Below, one piece after another: positions 8,519 to 18,769 of a DNA stretch of 64,000 bases. The stretch is from an uncultured Pontibacter sp. (GTDB taxonomy: Bacteria > Bacteroidota > Bacteroidia > Cytophagales > Hymenobacteraceae). The stretch's first letter is position 1. Every line of letters starts with the position of its first letter. The stretch spans positions 124,001 through 188,000 of the forward strand of contig NZ_CANLZM010000007.1 in the NCBI RefSeq assembly GCF_947495565.1, given 5' to 3'. A program made the translations under genes and the position numbers. The notes under the pieces were generated by a model. It worked only from the letters and a program-made list of their open reading frames with translations, was not told the DNA's origin and made no database searches.

Positions 8519-10174
8519 ATGGCAAAATTTAACGAAAGGCCTGACCGCGATGACGCTGGCGCAGGCAGAAGAGGTGCTGACAGAGACCGCTCTGACAGAC
8601 CAAGTAATGACCGCGAAGGCAAAAAAATCTTTAACAGAAGAGATAAATACGACAAATCTGACGAAAGAGGAGAAGGACGCGGAGAGGGCCGCTCGTTCGG
8701 AGACAGACAAGATAGAAGAGATAACGACCGCAAACCGTTTAACAACGACCGTCGCGATGATCGCCGTGGAGGAGAAAGACGCGAGGACGGAGAAAGGCGC
8801 TCGTTTGGTGGCGATAGAAGAGAAGGCGGAGAGCGCCGCTCTTTCAACTCTGACAGAAGAGAAGGCGGCGAACGCCGTAGCTTTGGCGACAGACGCGAAG
8901 GCGGTGAAAGACGCAGCTTCAACAGCGACCGATCAAACCGTGAAGGTGGGGAGCGCAAGCCTTTTGGCGACAGAAGAGAGGGCGGAGAAGGCCGCTCGTT
9001 TAACTCAGACAGGCCAGAAAGACGCGATAGCGACAGAAGAAGCTTTAATACTGACAGACGTGACGACCGCCGTGGAGGTGATCGCCGCGAAGGTGGAGAA
9101 AGACGCACGTTCGGTGGCGATAGAAGAGAAGGCGGAGAGCGCCGTTCTTTCAACACTGACCGTCCGAGCCGTGAAGGTGACGAGCGCCGCAGCTTTAACC
9201 CGGATCGCCGTGATGACCGCAGAGGCGGAGAAGGTAGAGACAATGACCGTCGCTTCAGCCGGGACGCTAAGCCAGCGTTTGGCGACAAGCGTGGCCCACG
9301 CGAGGACAGAGGCGCCGGAAGAGGTAAAGACTTTAGCCCAAGAGGCCGTTCCAACGACCGCTTTCGAGGCAACGAGGAAGAGCCGAAAACACCAGATTAC
9401 AACCTGAGCCGCTACAAGAACAACCCGCGTGTCAAGAAAAGCAACCGTGAAGAAGAGGAAAACGACGGCACAGTTCGTTTGAACCGCTACATCGCGAATG
9501 CAGGCGTATGCTCACGCCGAGAGGCTGATGTGCTGATCGAATCAGGGGAGATAAAGGTAAACGGCGAGGTTGTAACAGAAATGGGCTACAAAGTGCAGCC
9601 TACTGACAATGTATACTACGGCAAGAAACTACTTAGCCGCGAAAAGATGGTGTACGTGTTGCTAAACAAGCCGAAGGACTTCCTGACGACAACGGATGAC
9701 CCGGAAGGACGCAAAACGGTAATGAGCCTAGTAGCTAATGCCTCGAAAGAGCGTATTTTTCCGGTAGGCCGCCTGGACCGCAACACAACTGGCCTGCTGC
9801 TGTTCACTAACGATGGCGAGCTGGCGCAGAAGCTGACGCACCCATCAAACAACATCAAAAAAATCTACCAGGTAGAGCTGGATAAGCCAATCACCAAAGC
9901 GGACTATGTAAAGGTTGCAGAAGGTGTGGAGTTAGAAGATGGCAAAGCCGTAGTGGATGATGTAGCTATACTTGGTGAGTCTAATAAGTTCCTGGGGCTG
10001 GAGATCCATATTGGCCGTAACCGTATTGTGCGCCGGATTTTCGAGCACCTAGGCTATGATGTGGTATCGCTGGACCGCGTGCAGTATGCCGGCCTTACCA
10101 AGAAGGACGTGCCGCGTAGCGAGTGGCGCTACCTGACCGAAAAAGAAGTGATCCAGCTGAAATACTTCATGTAA
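8519..10174 (+). CDS. pseudouridine synthase (RsuA/RluB/RluF family) with long Arg/Gly/Asp-rich N-terminal tail
   Basis: S4 domain (VRLNRYIANAGVCSRREADVLIESGEIKVNGEVV) plus GRLDRNTTGLLLFTNDGELAQKLTHPSN catalytic motif; about 300-residue repetitive N-terminus. Confidence 0.92.
   Translation: MAKFNERPDRDDAGAGRRGADRDRSDRPSNDREGKKIFNRRDKYDKSDERGEGRGEGRSFGDRQDRRDNDRKPFNNDRRDDRRGGERREDGERRSFGGDRREGGERRSFNSDRREGGERRSFGDRREGGERRSFNSDRSNREGGERKPFGDRREGGEGRSFNSDRPERRDSDRRSFNTDRRDDRRGGDRREGGERRTFGGDRREGGERRSFNTDRPSREGDERRSFNPDRRDDRRGGEGRDNDRRFSRDAKPAFGDKRGPREDRGAGRGKDFSPRGRSNDRFRGNEEEPKTPDYNLSRYKNNPRVKKSNREEEENDGTVRLNRYIANAGVCSRREADVLIESGEIKVNGEVVTEMGYKVQPTDNVYYGKKLLSREKMVYVLLNKPKDFLTTTDDPEGRKTVMSLVANASKERIFPVGRLDRNTTGLLLFTNDGELAQKLTHPSNNIKKIYQVELDKPITKADYVKVAEGVELEDGKAVVDDVAILGESNKFLGLEIHIGRNRIVRRIFEHLGYDVVSLDRVQYAGLTKKDVPRSEWRYLTEKEVIQLKYFM
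8750..9250 (+). repeat. degenerate tandem coding repeats (RRDDRRGGERREGGERRSFNSDR units)
   Basis: Repeated REGGERRSF(N/G)... units within the ORF 8519..10174. Confidence 0.85.
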
Positions 10175-10177
10175 AAA

Positions 10178-10897
10178 ATGCGCAACGTCGCCATCGACAT
10201 CGGTAATACCGGCACAAAGTATGGCATCTTCGAGGAAGGTGCTTTAGTAGAGCATCGTTATTTTGAAGGGCAGGACAAACTGCCGCCAACGCTGCTAAAC
10301 CATACTTTTGACAATGCCATAGTTGCCTCGGTAGGCGTAAGTGCACAAAGTATAAAGGAGAGGCTGTCTGTGACAGGTAAGCTAATGGAGCTTACCCCGC
10401 AGGCAGCCTTGCCTGTTATTAACCTTTACAAGACCCCACACACCCTTGGGGCCGACCGGATAGCCGCAGCCGTGGGAGCCAATTACCTGTTTTCAGGCAG
10501 GAGTTGCCTCATATTTGATGCCGGCACCTGCATTACGCACGATTTTGTGGATGCGCAGGGGCAGTACCATGGGGGAGGCATAGCGCCTGGGCTACAGATG
10601 AAATTCAAGGCCTTGCATACTTTTACAAAGCGACTACCGTTAGTACAGCAAACTGAAGTAAATTTTCCGCTGACGGGGCAAAGTACGCAGGAGTCTATAC
10701 TGAGCGGCGTATTGGCTGGCAGTGTAGCCGAGCTCAACGGTTTTATCCAGTCTTACACAGAAAAAGCAGCAGATTTAGTGGTTATACTTTGCGGGGGCGA
10801 TGCAGGATTTTTTGAAAGTAAGTTAAAAGGACGCATCTTTGTAATTCCTGAATTGGTCTTGATCGGGCTTCACAGAATATTGACACATAATGTATAA
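10178..10897 (+). CDS. coaX: type III pantothenate kinase
   Basis: DIGNTGTKYGIFEEG; GADRIAAAVGA; IFDAGTCITHDFVDAQGQYHGGGIAPG. Confidence 0.95.
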   Translation: MRNVAIDIGNTGTKYGIFEEGALVEHRYFEGQDKLPPTLLNHTFDNAIVASVGVSAQSIKERLSVTGKLMELTPQAALPVINLYKTPHTLGADRIAAAVGANYLFSGRSCLIFDAGTCITHDFVDAQGQYHGGGIAPGLQMKFKALHTFTKRLPLVQQTEVNFPLTGQSTQESILSGVLAGSVAELNGFIQSYTEKAADLVVILCGGDAGFFESKLKGRIFVIPELVLIGLHRILTHNV

Positions 10898-12185
10898 GAC
10901 ACTCCAAGTACTGATAGGCTTCGCAGCGCTATGCCTGGCGCATACTGCTCAGGCGCAGCTTATTGGCAATACACCCTATTCCCGCTACGGTATGGGAGAG
11001 ATCAACGAGAATTACGGCAGCATCCGTGGGGCTGGTATGGCAGGTGCAGGCATCAGTGCCGGCAACAGCTTTCAGCCAAACACGGCTAACCCTGCGCTGC
11101 TATACTATAATAGCATCACCAACTTCGATTTCAGCGGAGCGGGGCAGTTTAAAAACGTAAAGAGCCAGCAGGCATCGCAGCTGGATGGCAACGCTAACCT
11201 GTACAACCTGTCGCTGGCGCTGCCAATTTCTAAGCGCTGGAGTACTGCTGTGGGGCTACGGCCATTTTCAACAGTAAGCTACGAAATCAATGCTTCTTCT
11301 GAGGTAGAAGGCAATCCGCAGGCAAACATCCTGCGCCGCTATACTGGCGAGGGAGGGCTTTCAGAAGCTTACTTTGCACACGGCATCAGGCTGTTTGGCG
11401 GGCTTACCATAGGTGGTAGTGCCTCCTACGTGTTCGGTAATACCATTACCGAAACGAGCAGCACTGTGCAAGATCCGGAGCAGGCGAGTGCTAGCCTGGT
11501 AAGCGTAACGCAGATTAACCGCACTACTTACAGAGACTTTATGTACCGTGCGGGCATCAACTACAGGCAGCAGCTAAAGGAGAAACTTCACGTGAGTGTA
11601 GGAGGTGTTTACAGCTTTGCCACAGACCTGGACGCCGAGCGCGATATTTCGTTTGAGCGCCGTAGCCTGGATGGCAGCCTGCTGGCAGCGCCAATGAATG
11701 AAGACACTGTTAGTAGCTCAATTCATCTGCCGGCTAACTGGCGTGCTGGCATTAGCATAGACAATGGCAGCAACCTGACGGTTTCAGCCGATATTATCAC
11801 GCATGAGTGGTCTAAATACAGAGGCTTTGACGGAGAAAGCGACAACCTGAAAGATAGCTATAAAATGGCCGTGGGAGCAGAGTATACGCCAAACGCCAAC
11901 GCTATCGACAGTTACTTTAAACGCATTACCTACCGCGGCGGCCTGTATTACAACGACACTCAGTTTCAGCTCAACGGAGAAGATATAAAAGACATGGGTG
12001 TAACAACCGGCTTCACATTCCCGCTGGGCCGTGGCACTATGTATGATCTTTATTTGTTAAACCTATCGTTAGGCTATGGCCAGCGCGGCACCACCGACAA
12101 CGGCCTGATTCAGGAAAATTACTTCCAATTTGGCTTAGGCTTTACGGTAAACAGCCGCTGGTTCCTGAAACGACGAATAGAGTAG
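10890..12185 (+). CDS. outer membrane protein (beta-barrel, signal peptide)
   Basis: Signal peptide ending AQA; NTPYSRYGMGEINENYGSIRGAGMAGAGIS...; overlaps coaX end. Confidence 0.8.
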   Translation: MYKTLQVLIGFAALCLAHTAQAQLIGNTPYSRYGMGEINENYGSIRGAGMAGAGISAGNSFQPNTANPALLYYNSITNFDFSGAGQFKNVKSQQASQLDGNANLYNLSLALPISKRWSTAVGLRPFSTVSYEINASSEVEGNPQANILRRYTGEGGLSEAYFAHGIRLFGGLTIGGSASYVFGNTITETSSTVQDPEQASASLVSVTQINRTTYRDFMYRAGINYRQQLKEKLHVSVGGVYSFATDLDAERDISFERRSLDGSLLAAPMNEDTVSSSIHLPANWRAGISIDNGSNLTVSADIITHEWSKYRGFDGESDNLKDSYKMAVGAEYTPNANAIDSYFKRITYRGGLYYNDTQFQLNGEDIKDMGVTTGFTFPLGRGTMYDLYLLNLSLGYGQRGTTDNGLIQENYFQFGLGFTVNSRWFLKRRIE

Positions 12186-12207
12186 AAAACAAGTATAGCT
12201 AAAGTAT

Positions 12208-12236
12208 AAAGGCCGTTCTTGGAGCGGCCTTTTTTA
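12208..12236 (+). terminator. intrinsic terminator
   Basis: AAAGGCCG...CGGCCTTT stem plus T-run. Confidence 0.75.
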
Positions 12237-12308
12237 TGATAGGTGCCTGCTGAATTTTAAAGCACTTAAAATTTGCTAACTTCACAGAAACCGAAGTATA
12301 AAAAACAG

Positions 12309-12848
12309 ATGCGAAACGCATATATAACCACACTGGTACTGGTGCTTGCTATTGCCAGCTTTGGCTGCGAACGAGAAATCAAGAACCCGGATGAAGAGGA
12401 GCGTTACACCGGCCCAACCATAGAGAACCACGATATAACCACGCTGTACAGCGACTCTGCACAGCTGCTGATTAAGCTGCAGGCACCGGTGCAGCAGGAG
12501 TTTGAGAGCGGAGATGGGGTGTTTCCGGAAGGGTTTTATATTGAGTTTTACGATAAAGACGGTAAGCTGGAGTCTACGCTAAAGGGCAACTATGGCAAAC
12601 AGGACCCCAAAAAGAGCCTCTACTATGCAAGGGGAAACGTGGTAGTGGATAACCTGAAGAAGCAGGAGAAGCTGGAGACAGAGGAGCTGTACTGGGACCG
12701 TAACAAAGCCAAAATTTACACAGATAAATTCGTGAAAATCACCTCGCCAGAGGAAATCCTGACTGGTAAAGGTCTTACGGCTAATCAGGATTTGTCGCGC
12801 TACTCCATCAAAAAAGTTACTGGCAAGTTTAATTTTAGTGAAGAATGA
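12309..12848 (+). CDS. lptC: LPS export ABC transporter periplasmic protein LptC (lipoprotein)
   Basis: Lipobox-like LAIASFGC; YDKDGKLESTLKGNYGKQDPKKSLYYARGNVVVDN...EELYWDRNKAKIYTDKFVKI. Confidence 0.85.
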   Translation: MRNAYITTLVLVLAIASFGCEREIKNPDEEERYTGPTIENHDITTLYSDSAQLLIKLQAPVQQEFESGDGVFPEGFYIEFYDKDGKLESTLKGNYGKQDPKKSLYYARGNVVVDNLKKQEKLETEELYWDRNKAKIYTDKFVKITSPEEILTGKGLTANQDLSRYSIKKVTGKFNFSEE

Positions 12849-13018
12849 ACCGACGGCTTCTTTATATAATTCTGTTATCCCTGGCCTTTGTAGCCATGGT
12901 GATAGGTGTGCACCGCAGTATAGTGGAAGATGACATCGCGGGCAATTACTGGATCTTCATGATCGGGTTTGTCTTTTACATTGTCTACAGTTATGCTAAA
13001 AAGAAAGACCGTGCCTAA
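12845..13018 (+). CDS. 57-aa small two-TM membrane protein
   Basis: Not in the ORF track; ATGA overlap with lptC stop; MNRRLLYIILLSLAFVAMVIGVHRSIVEDDIAGNYWIFMIGFVFYIVYSYAKKKDRA. Confidence 0.75.
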   Translation: MNRRLLYIILLSLAFVAMVIGVHRSIVEDDIAGNYWIFMIGFVFYIVYSYAKKKDRA

Positions 13019-13040
13019 GTTAATTTGTGTCTGTTAAACG

Positions 13041-14342
13041 ATGATAGACCCCAGTCAGATCATACTCTTAAGCATAGCACTGCTGTTTTCTGCCTTCTTC
13101 TCTGGCATTGAGATGGCGTTTATGGCTGCCAACAAAATCCAGATAGAGCTAAGCGATAAAAACGGAGTGCTCTCCGGGCGTATATTGTGGCGCCTGCTGC
13201 AGCATCCGGCCCGCCTGATGGGCACCACGCTAATCGGCAACACCCTGGCGCTGGTGCTGTATGGTTTCGGAATTGCCGGTGTGCTGCACCAACTGCTGTA
13301 CACTTACCTGCCCGACCCGCTGCAGAGCAGCTTGCTCATACTTGTACTTCAGGTGTTCATTGCGTCTGTAGTGGTGCTGTTCACGGCTGAGTTTCTGCCG
13401 CGCAGCCTGGCTGCTATCAACCCAAACAAGCTGCTGCAGGTATTGGCTTTGCCTATTCTGCTGATGTACTACCTGTTGTGGCCAGTGGTTTTCTTTATAG
13501 TAGGCCTGAGCAAGTGGGTGGCTGAGAAAGTGTTCAAGATCGGGTTTTCGGAGGAGAAGCCTGTGTTTGGATTTACAGACCTTAACGCTTTCATCAAGAA
13601 CCGCCTTTATCACCCGGAGCAGGAGCATGCCCCCGAGGTAGACCCCCAGATTTTCCATAATGCCCTGGAGTTTAAAACCGTAAAAGTGCGCGAGTGCATG
13701 GTGCCCCGCACCGAGATTGAGGCAGTGGAGGCAGGGGAGCCGCTTGAGGCGCTGCGGCAGGCCTTTATCAGCACCGGTCATTCCAAAATTTTGGTGTACG
13801 AGGATAGCATCGATAATATTATAGGCTACTGCCACCAGCTGGATATGTTTCGGCAGCCGCAAAGTATAAAAGAGGTGTTGGCGCCGGTAAGTATGGTGCC
13901 GGAAAGTATGCTGGCCAGTGAGCTGTTTGTGAAGTTTGTGTCAGAGCATCGTAGCGTGGCTGTGGTGGTGGATGAGTTTGGCGGCACCTCTGGCATAGTT
14001 ACTGTGGAAGACGTGATAGAAGAAATACTCGGCGAAATACAGGATGAGTACGATGTGCGCAACGAGCTGATGGAGCAGGCTATTCCGGATAAGGGGATGT
14101 ATATCCTGAGCGCACGCCACGAGATAGATTACCTGAACGAGAAGTATGAGCTGGGCCTGCCGGAGGGAGACTACGAAACGCTTGGAGGGCTGATCTTTTC
14201 AGTGTTTGGAGAAATACCAATGCCGGGCGACAAAGTAGAAGTAGTGCCTTTTACTATTACGGTACTAACCATGGACGAGAACCGCATCGATGCCGTGAAG
14301 CTGCTAAAAAACACAGATTTTCAGGCAGATGCCGCAAGTTAA
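13041..14342 (+). CDS. hemolysin/CNNM-family transporter with CBS and CorC domains
   Basis: FFSGIEMAFMAANKIQIEL; VRECMVPRTEIEAVE; VVVDEFGGTSGIVTVEDVIEEILGEIQDEYD. Confidence 0.92.
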   Translation: MIDPSQIILLSIALLFSAFFSGIEMAFMAANKIQIELSDKNGVLSGRILWRLLQHPARLMGTTLIGNTLALVLYGFGIAGVLHQLLYTYLPDPLQSSLLILVLQVFIASVVVLFTAEFLPRSLAAINPNKLLQVLALPILLMYYLLWPVVFFIVGLSKWVAEKVFKIGFSEEKPVFGFTDLNAFIKNRLYHPEQEHAPEVDPQIFHNALEFKTVKVRECMVPRTEIEAVEAGEPLEALRQAFISTGHSKILVYEDSIDNIIGYCHQLDMFRQPQSIKEVLAPVSMVPESMLASELFVKFVSEHRSVAVVVDEFGGTSGIVTVEDVIEEILGEIQDEYDVRNELMEQAIPDKGMYILSARHEIDYLNEKYELGLPEGDYETLGGLIFSVFGEIPMPGDKVEVVPFTITVLTMDENRIDAVKLLKNTDFQADAAS

Positions 14343-14417
14343 ACAGCGAGATAAAAATTTTGAATTTTAGCTTGATTAACCTTATTTTGCACAATCCTTT
14401 TATAAGTTACATAAAGA

Positions 14418-16523
14418 ATGGCATTAATTAACAAGATTAGAGAGAAGTCTGGTTGGGCTGTAGGCGCCATTGCCATAGGGCTTGGTGTATTTGTGGTAGG
14501 CGGTGACCTGCTAGGGCCAAACTCAAGGCTGCTGGGCAACAATGCAAACACTGTAGGCGAAATAGCCGGTGAGGAGATTGACTACCAGGAGTTTGATAAC
14601 GTTCTGCAGCAAGTAAAGGCTGACTATGAGAACCGTGTAGGTCGTGCTGCTTCAGAAGCAGAACTGGCGATGCTGCGGGAGCAAGCCTGGAACCAGCTAA
14701 TCTTTAAGATTGCTTTGGAAAAGGAGTATGAGCGCCTGGGCCTTGAGGTAACAGACGACGAGTTGGTTGACATGGTACGGGGCAATAACATCCATCCTGC
14801 CGTAATGCAGGCTTTTGCCAACCCGCAAACCGGCGAGTTTGACCCTAACCAAGTGCAGCAGTACCTGCAGAACTTGGATGCAACAGGTACCCGCGACATG
14901 TGGATGGGCTTTGAGCAGAGCATCGCTGAAGACCGTCTGCAGAGCAAGTATGCAAACCTGATCAGCAAGACAGTATACGTAACAAGTGCTGAAGCAAAGA
15001 GCTTTTATCAGGCGCAGAACTCAGCCGCCAGCCTAAAGGTGCTGTTTGTGCCTTACGATGCTATCTCTGACTCTGCTGTATCTGTAACAGATGCTCAACT
15101 GAAGGATTACTACGAGCGCAACAAAGATCTTTACAAGGTAGAAGACGGTCGCACTGTTGAGTTTGTAACCATTCCGGTAACAGCCTCTCAGGAGGACAGC
15201 TCATACTATAAACAAGAGATTGCCACTATTACAAAGCAGTTTGCAAGCACGTCTAACGACTCGGCTTTTGTAAACGCTAACTCTGATGTGCCTTTCAACG
15301 GAACATACGTAACGCCAGGCGACCTGCCGGAAGAGCTGCGCAAGCAACTGCCGTTGCAGGAAGGCAAAGTATACGGCCCGTTCACCAACAACAACACAGT
15401 AGCGCTGTTTAAAGTAACTGACGCTAAAACTGCTGATAAGAGCGCTGCCAGAGCAAGCCATATCCTAATCCGTCCGGAGAGCGATACGCCAGAAGCTAAG
15501 GCTGCCGCAAAAGCGAAAGCGCAGGATGTACTGACTCAGATAAAGAACGGCGCTGACTTCGCTCAGATGGCCGTACAGCATGGCTCAGACGGAACTGCCT
15601 CTCGTGGCGGTGACTTGGGTTGGTTCCCGGAAGGGCAAATGGTAGGAGATTTCGACAAAGCGATTTTTAGCTTTAACGGTACTGGTTTGCTGCCTAACCT
15701 GGTAGAAACAGAGTATGGCTACCACATTGTAAAGGTAACAGAGCCTAAGACAAACGAATCTTACAAGATAGCCGCCGTTGAGCGTACTATCGAGCCAAGC
15801 GAATCCACCCGCGATGCTGCGTATGCCGTTGCCGACGAACTGGCCGGTACAAGCGGTAGCACAGATGAGTTCCAGGAGAACATAGGTAAAAACAAATCGC
15901 TGGTAAAAGAGACATCTGCCAACATCGGTAAAAACCAGGTGCTGGTAAACAACCTGGCTAACGCCCGTGAGCTGGTACGCTGGACTTACGCCAAAGACAC
16001 AGAGGTAGGTGATGTATCGCCAGTGTTTGAAATCAATGATCAGTTTGTAGTGGCAACTCTTACCGGCAAGCGTGAGAAAGGCTATGCATCTGTAGATGAT
16101 GTGCGTGAAGAACTGACAGCCGCTGTGCGCGATGAGCTAAAAGCAAAGCAGATCATGGAGAAACTGCAGAGCCAGAAAGGTTCTTTAGATCAGATTGCTG
16201 CAGCTTACGGTTCAGATGCTATGATAAGAACTGCTGATAACGTAACATTCGCCTCTGCTTCCATCCCAGGTGTGGGTGTAGAGCCAGTGGCAGTAGGCAA
16301 AGCCTTCGGTTTAAAGCCGGGTGCTCGTACAGCTCCATTTGAGGGCCAGGCCGGTGTTATGATGGTAGAGCTTACAAGCCTTAACCCAGCACCTGAAATT
16401 GACGACCTCTCTAACGTGAAGCAGCAAATCCTGGCTACGCGCGCAAGCCGTGCAGAGACAAAAGCTTTTGAAGCCATCAAAGAGAAATCCGAAATCAAAG
16501 ACAACCGCGTACGCTTCTTCTAA
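14418..16523 (+). CDS. PpiD/SurA-type peptidylprolyl isomerase
   Basis: N-terminal TM, SurA_N region, parvulin domain ASHILIRPESDTPEAKAAAKAKAQDVLTQIKNGADFAQMAVQHGSDGTASRGGDLGWFPEGQMV. Confidence 0.93.
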   Translation: MALINKIREKSGWAVGAIAIGLGVFVVGGDLLGPNSRLLGNNANTVGEIAGEEIDYQEFDNVLQQVKADYENRVGRAASEAELAMLREQAWNQLIFKIALEKEYERLGLEVTDDELVDMVRGNNIHPAVMQAFANPQTGEFDPNQVQQYLQNLDATGTRDMWMGFEQSIAEDRLQSKYANLISKTVYVTSAEAKSFYQAQNSAASLKVLFVPYDAISDSAVSVTDAQLKDYYERNKDLYKVEDGRTVEFVTIPVTASQEDSSYYKQEIATITKQFASTSNDSAFVNANSDVPFNGTYVTPGDLPEELRKQLPLQEGKVYGPFTNNNTVALFKVTDAKTADKSAARASHILIRPESDTPEAKAAAKAKAQDVLTQIKNGADFAQMAVQHGSDGTASRGGDLGWFPEGQMVGDFDKAIFSFNGTGLLPNLVETEYGYHIVKVTEPKTNESYKIAAVERTIEPSESTRDAAYAVADELAGTSGSTDEFQENIGKNKSLVKETSANIGKNQVLVNNLANARELVRWTYAKDTEVGDVSPVFEINDQFVVATLTGKREKGYASVDDVREELTAAVRDELKAKQIMEKLQSQKGSLDQIAAAYGSDAMIRTADNVTFASASIPGVGVEPVAVGKAFGLKPGARTAPFEGQAGVMMVELTSLNPAPEIDDLSNVKQQILATRASRAETKAFEAIKEKSEIKDNRVRFF

Positions 16524-16544
16524 GCCACCCGGTATACTTTATAC

Positions 16545-16578
16545 AAGAGCCGCTCCCATAAAGAGCGGCTCTTTTTTA
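16545..16578 (+). terminator. intrinsic terminator
   Basis: AAGAGCCGCTC-CCATAAA-GAGCGGCTCTTTTTT. Confidence 0.85.
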
Positions 16579-16703
16579 TGCTCTAACGTGCAGCCATACT
16601 TCTCATTTGGAAATCAGCCCGCCAAAACCAAACTGATTCTGTATATTCATAGTTAAGAAAGAAGACATACAAAGAGTTGCAGGCTTTTCGTTTTACAAGA
16701 ACT

Positions 16704-18524
16704 ATGCGCAGGATTATACTTTATACTTTACTGCTCTCGCTGTTGGTGCTTATGGTGGCCCCGGCGGCTAAGGCGCAGCAGCAGCAAGATCTTGAGCTGG
16801 CGCGGCAGTACTTTAGCCAGGGAGACTATAACAAGGCGGAGGAACTGTACGGCAGGCTGATCGATAACGAGCGGCTGTTCCATGCCGTGTACCCTGATTA
16901 CCTGAAAACGCTGTTGGCCCAACGCAACTACAAAGAGGCTGAGAAGCTGGTAAAGAGAACAGTCAAACGCTTTCCGGATAACCCAAACTATGAAGTAGAC
17001 CTGGGGCGCGTGTACCAGGCTTCCGGTAATAAATCAGATGCCGAAAAGCAGTTTGATAAACTCCTGGGAAGTATGAGTGCGGAGGCTGTGATTATAGTGG
17101 CCAATGCCTTTATGCAGCACGAGATGTTCGACTATGCCGAAAAGACCTATCTGCGCGGCCGCCAGCTCAGCAACGACCCCACATCCTACACCCGTCCCCT
17201 GATCGCGCTGTATGCTTACCGGCAGAAGAACGATAAACTGATACCCGAGGTGCTAAACCTGCTACAGGAGAACGAGAGCGAGCTGGGCTATGTGCAGAGC
17301 CGGCTGCAGAACAGCCTGAAGGAGGAGGAGAACTTCGACCTGTTGGAGAAAGAGCTTATACTGCGGGTGCAGCAGAATCCTGATAAGCTGGCCTACAACG
17401 AAATGCTGATCTGGCTCTACATCCAGCGGAAAGACTTCTACAGCGCCCTGATGCAGGCCCGCGCTGTGGATAAACGCACCCGCACCGGCGGCACTCGCGT
17501 GATGGAACTGGGTGCCATCAGCCTGAAGAACAACGATTACGAGGGAGCCATAGAGGCATTCCAGTACATTGTGGAGGAGTACCCGGAGGGGCCTTATTAC
17601 CTGGTGGCGCGGCAGCGGCTGATAAATGCCCGCGAGGAGCAGGTGGAGAATACCTTTCCGGTAGATAAAGAGAAAATACAGGCGCTGATAACGGACTACG
17701 AAGCCCTGCTGAGCGAAGTAGGCCGGCGCCCGGAGACGGTGGAAGTGCTGCAGCATATGGCGGGGCTTTACGCGTTTCATCTGGATGATAAGGAAAAGGC
17801 CATTGAGTTATTGCAGGAGGCTATTAATATGCCGCGCGCTAACCCAAGTATGGTAGCGGACAGCAAGCTGACGTTAGGCGATATTTACCTGCTGAAAGGG
17901 GAGCCGTGGGAAAGCACTTTGCTATACTCACAAGTAGAGAAATCGCATAAGGAAACTCCGATAGGCCATGAAGCCAAGCTGCGCAATGCCCGCCTGAATT
18001 ATTATAAAGGCGATTTTGAGCTGGCGCAGGCGCACCTGGATATTCTGAAGATGGCCACCAGCCGCGAGATCGCCAACGATGCCATGGACTTGAGCCTGCT
18101 TATCACCGATAACACAGGCCTCGATACCTCCACCGTGGCTATGGAAGCGTACGCCGCTATCGACCTGCTCATTTTTCAGAACAAGCTGCAAGACGCTTTA
18201 ACGGCGTTGGATGGTATGTTGCAGAAGTACCCCGGCCATAGCCTGACGGATGAAATATACTTTCAGAAAGCCAACATTTATGAACGAATGGGCGATTTTG
18301 ACCAAGCGGTGGAGAGCCTGCAGAAGATTGCGGGTAACCCGCAGTATGATATCCTGAGCGATGACGCGCTGTATCGGATGGCCTTTATTTTAGAGGAAAG
18401 CCTGAATGATAAAGAGAGGGCGCAGCAGCTGTACAACGAGTTGCTGGTAAAGCACCAGGGCAGTATTTACGCAGCCGAGGCACGCAAGCGCTTCCGCAAC
18501 CTGCGTGGCGATAAGCTGAATTAA
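16704..18524 (+). CDS. tetratricopeptide repeat protein, secreted
   Basis: Signal peptide MRRIILYTLLLSLLVLMVAPAAKA; multiple TPR units. Confidence 0.8.
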   Translation: MRRIILYTLLLSLLVLMVAPAAKAQQQQDLELARQYFSQGDYNKAEELYGRLIDNERLFHAVYPDYLKTLLAQRNYKEAEKLVKRTVKRFPDNPNYEVDLGRVYQASGNKSDAEKQFDKLLGSMSAEAVIIVANAFMQHEMFDYAEKTYLRGRQLSNDPTSYTRPLIALYAYRQKNDKLIPEVLNLLQENESELGYVQSRLQNSLKEEENFDLLEKELILRVQQNPDKLAYNEMLIWLYIQRKDFYSALMQARAVDKRTRTGGTRVMELGAISLKNNDYEGAIEAFQYIVEEYPEGPYYLVARQRLINAREEQVENTFPVDKEKIQALITDYEALLSEVGRRPETVEVLQHMAGLYAFHLDDKEKAIELLQEAINMPRANPSMVADSKLTLGDIYLLKGEPWESTLLYSQVEKSHKETPIGHEAKLRNARLNYYKGDFELAQAHLDILKMATSREIANDAMDLSLLITDNTGLDTSTVAMEAYAAIDLLIFQNKLQDALTALDGMLQKYPGHSLTDEIYFQKANIYERMGDFDQAVESLQKIAGNPQYDILSDDALYRMAFILEESLNDKERAQQLYNELLVKHQGSIYAAEARKRFRNLRGDKLN

Positions 18525-18534
18525 CGGTGCTGTG

Positions 18535-18648
18535 CTAAGCGAAGAAGATAAAGAGGATAAGTATAAAAAGTATAAAGAACCCATACATGATCAGGTCCAG
18601 GGAGTAATTTTTATACTTTTTGAAAAGGTCTCTGAATCGTTTCACCAC
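18535..18648 (-). CDS. 37-aa putative single-TM small protein
   Basis: Not in ORF track; GTG start, VVKRFRDLFKKYKNYSLDLIMYGFFILFILILFIFFA*; basic N-term plus hydrophobic C-term. Confidence 0.4.
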   Translation of the reverse strand: MVKRFRDLFKKYKNYSLDLIMYGFFILFILILFIFFA

Positions 18649-18769
18649 TAATCCTGTTAATCATGGCAAAAGTACGAAAATAACCGCGAAGGTGCACAGG
18701 CCTCTGCAGGTGCAGGTTAAATTAGCTACCTTTGCGGCAGAACAAGTATAGCGGCACAGTTAAGAATTT

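Noticed and set aside
8750-9250. Regular repeats considered as a CRISPR array
   Set aside because: Units are in-frame amino-acid repeats without unique spacers of constant length.
8467-9407. Long shadow ORFs 8467..9372 (-) and 8550..9407 (+) overlapping the pseudouridine synthase
   Set aside because: Low-complexity products that mirror the repeat DNA of the real gene's Arg/Gly/Asp tail; no start context or domain.
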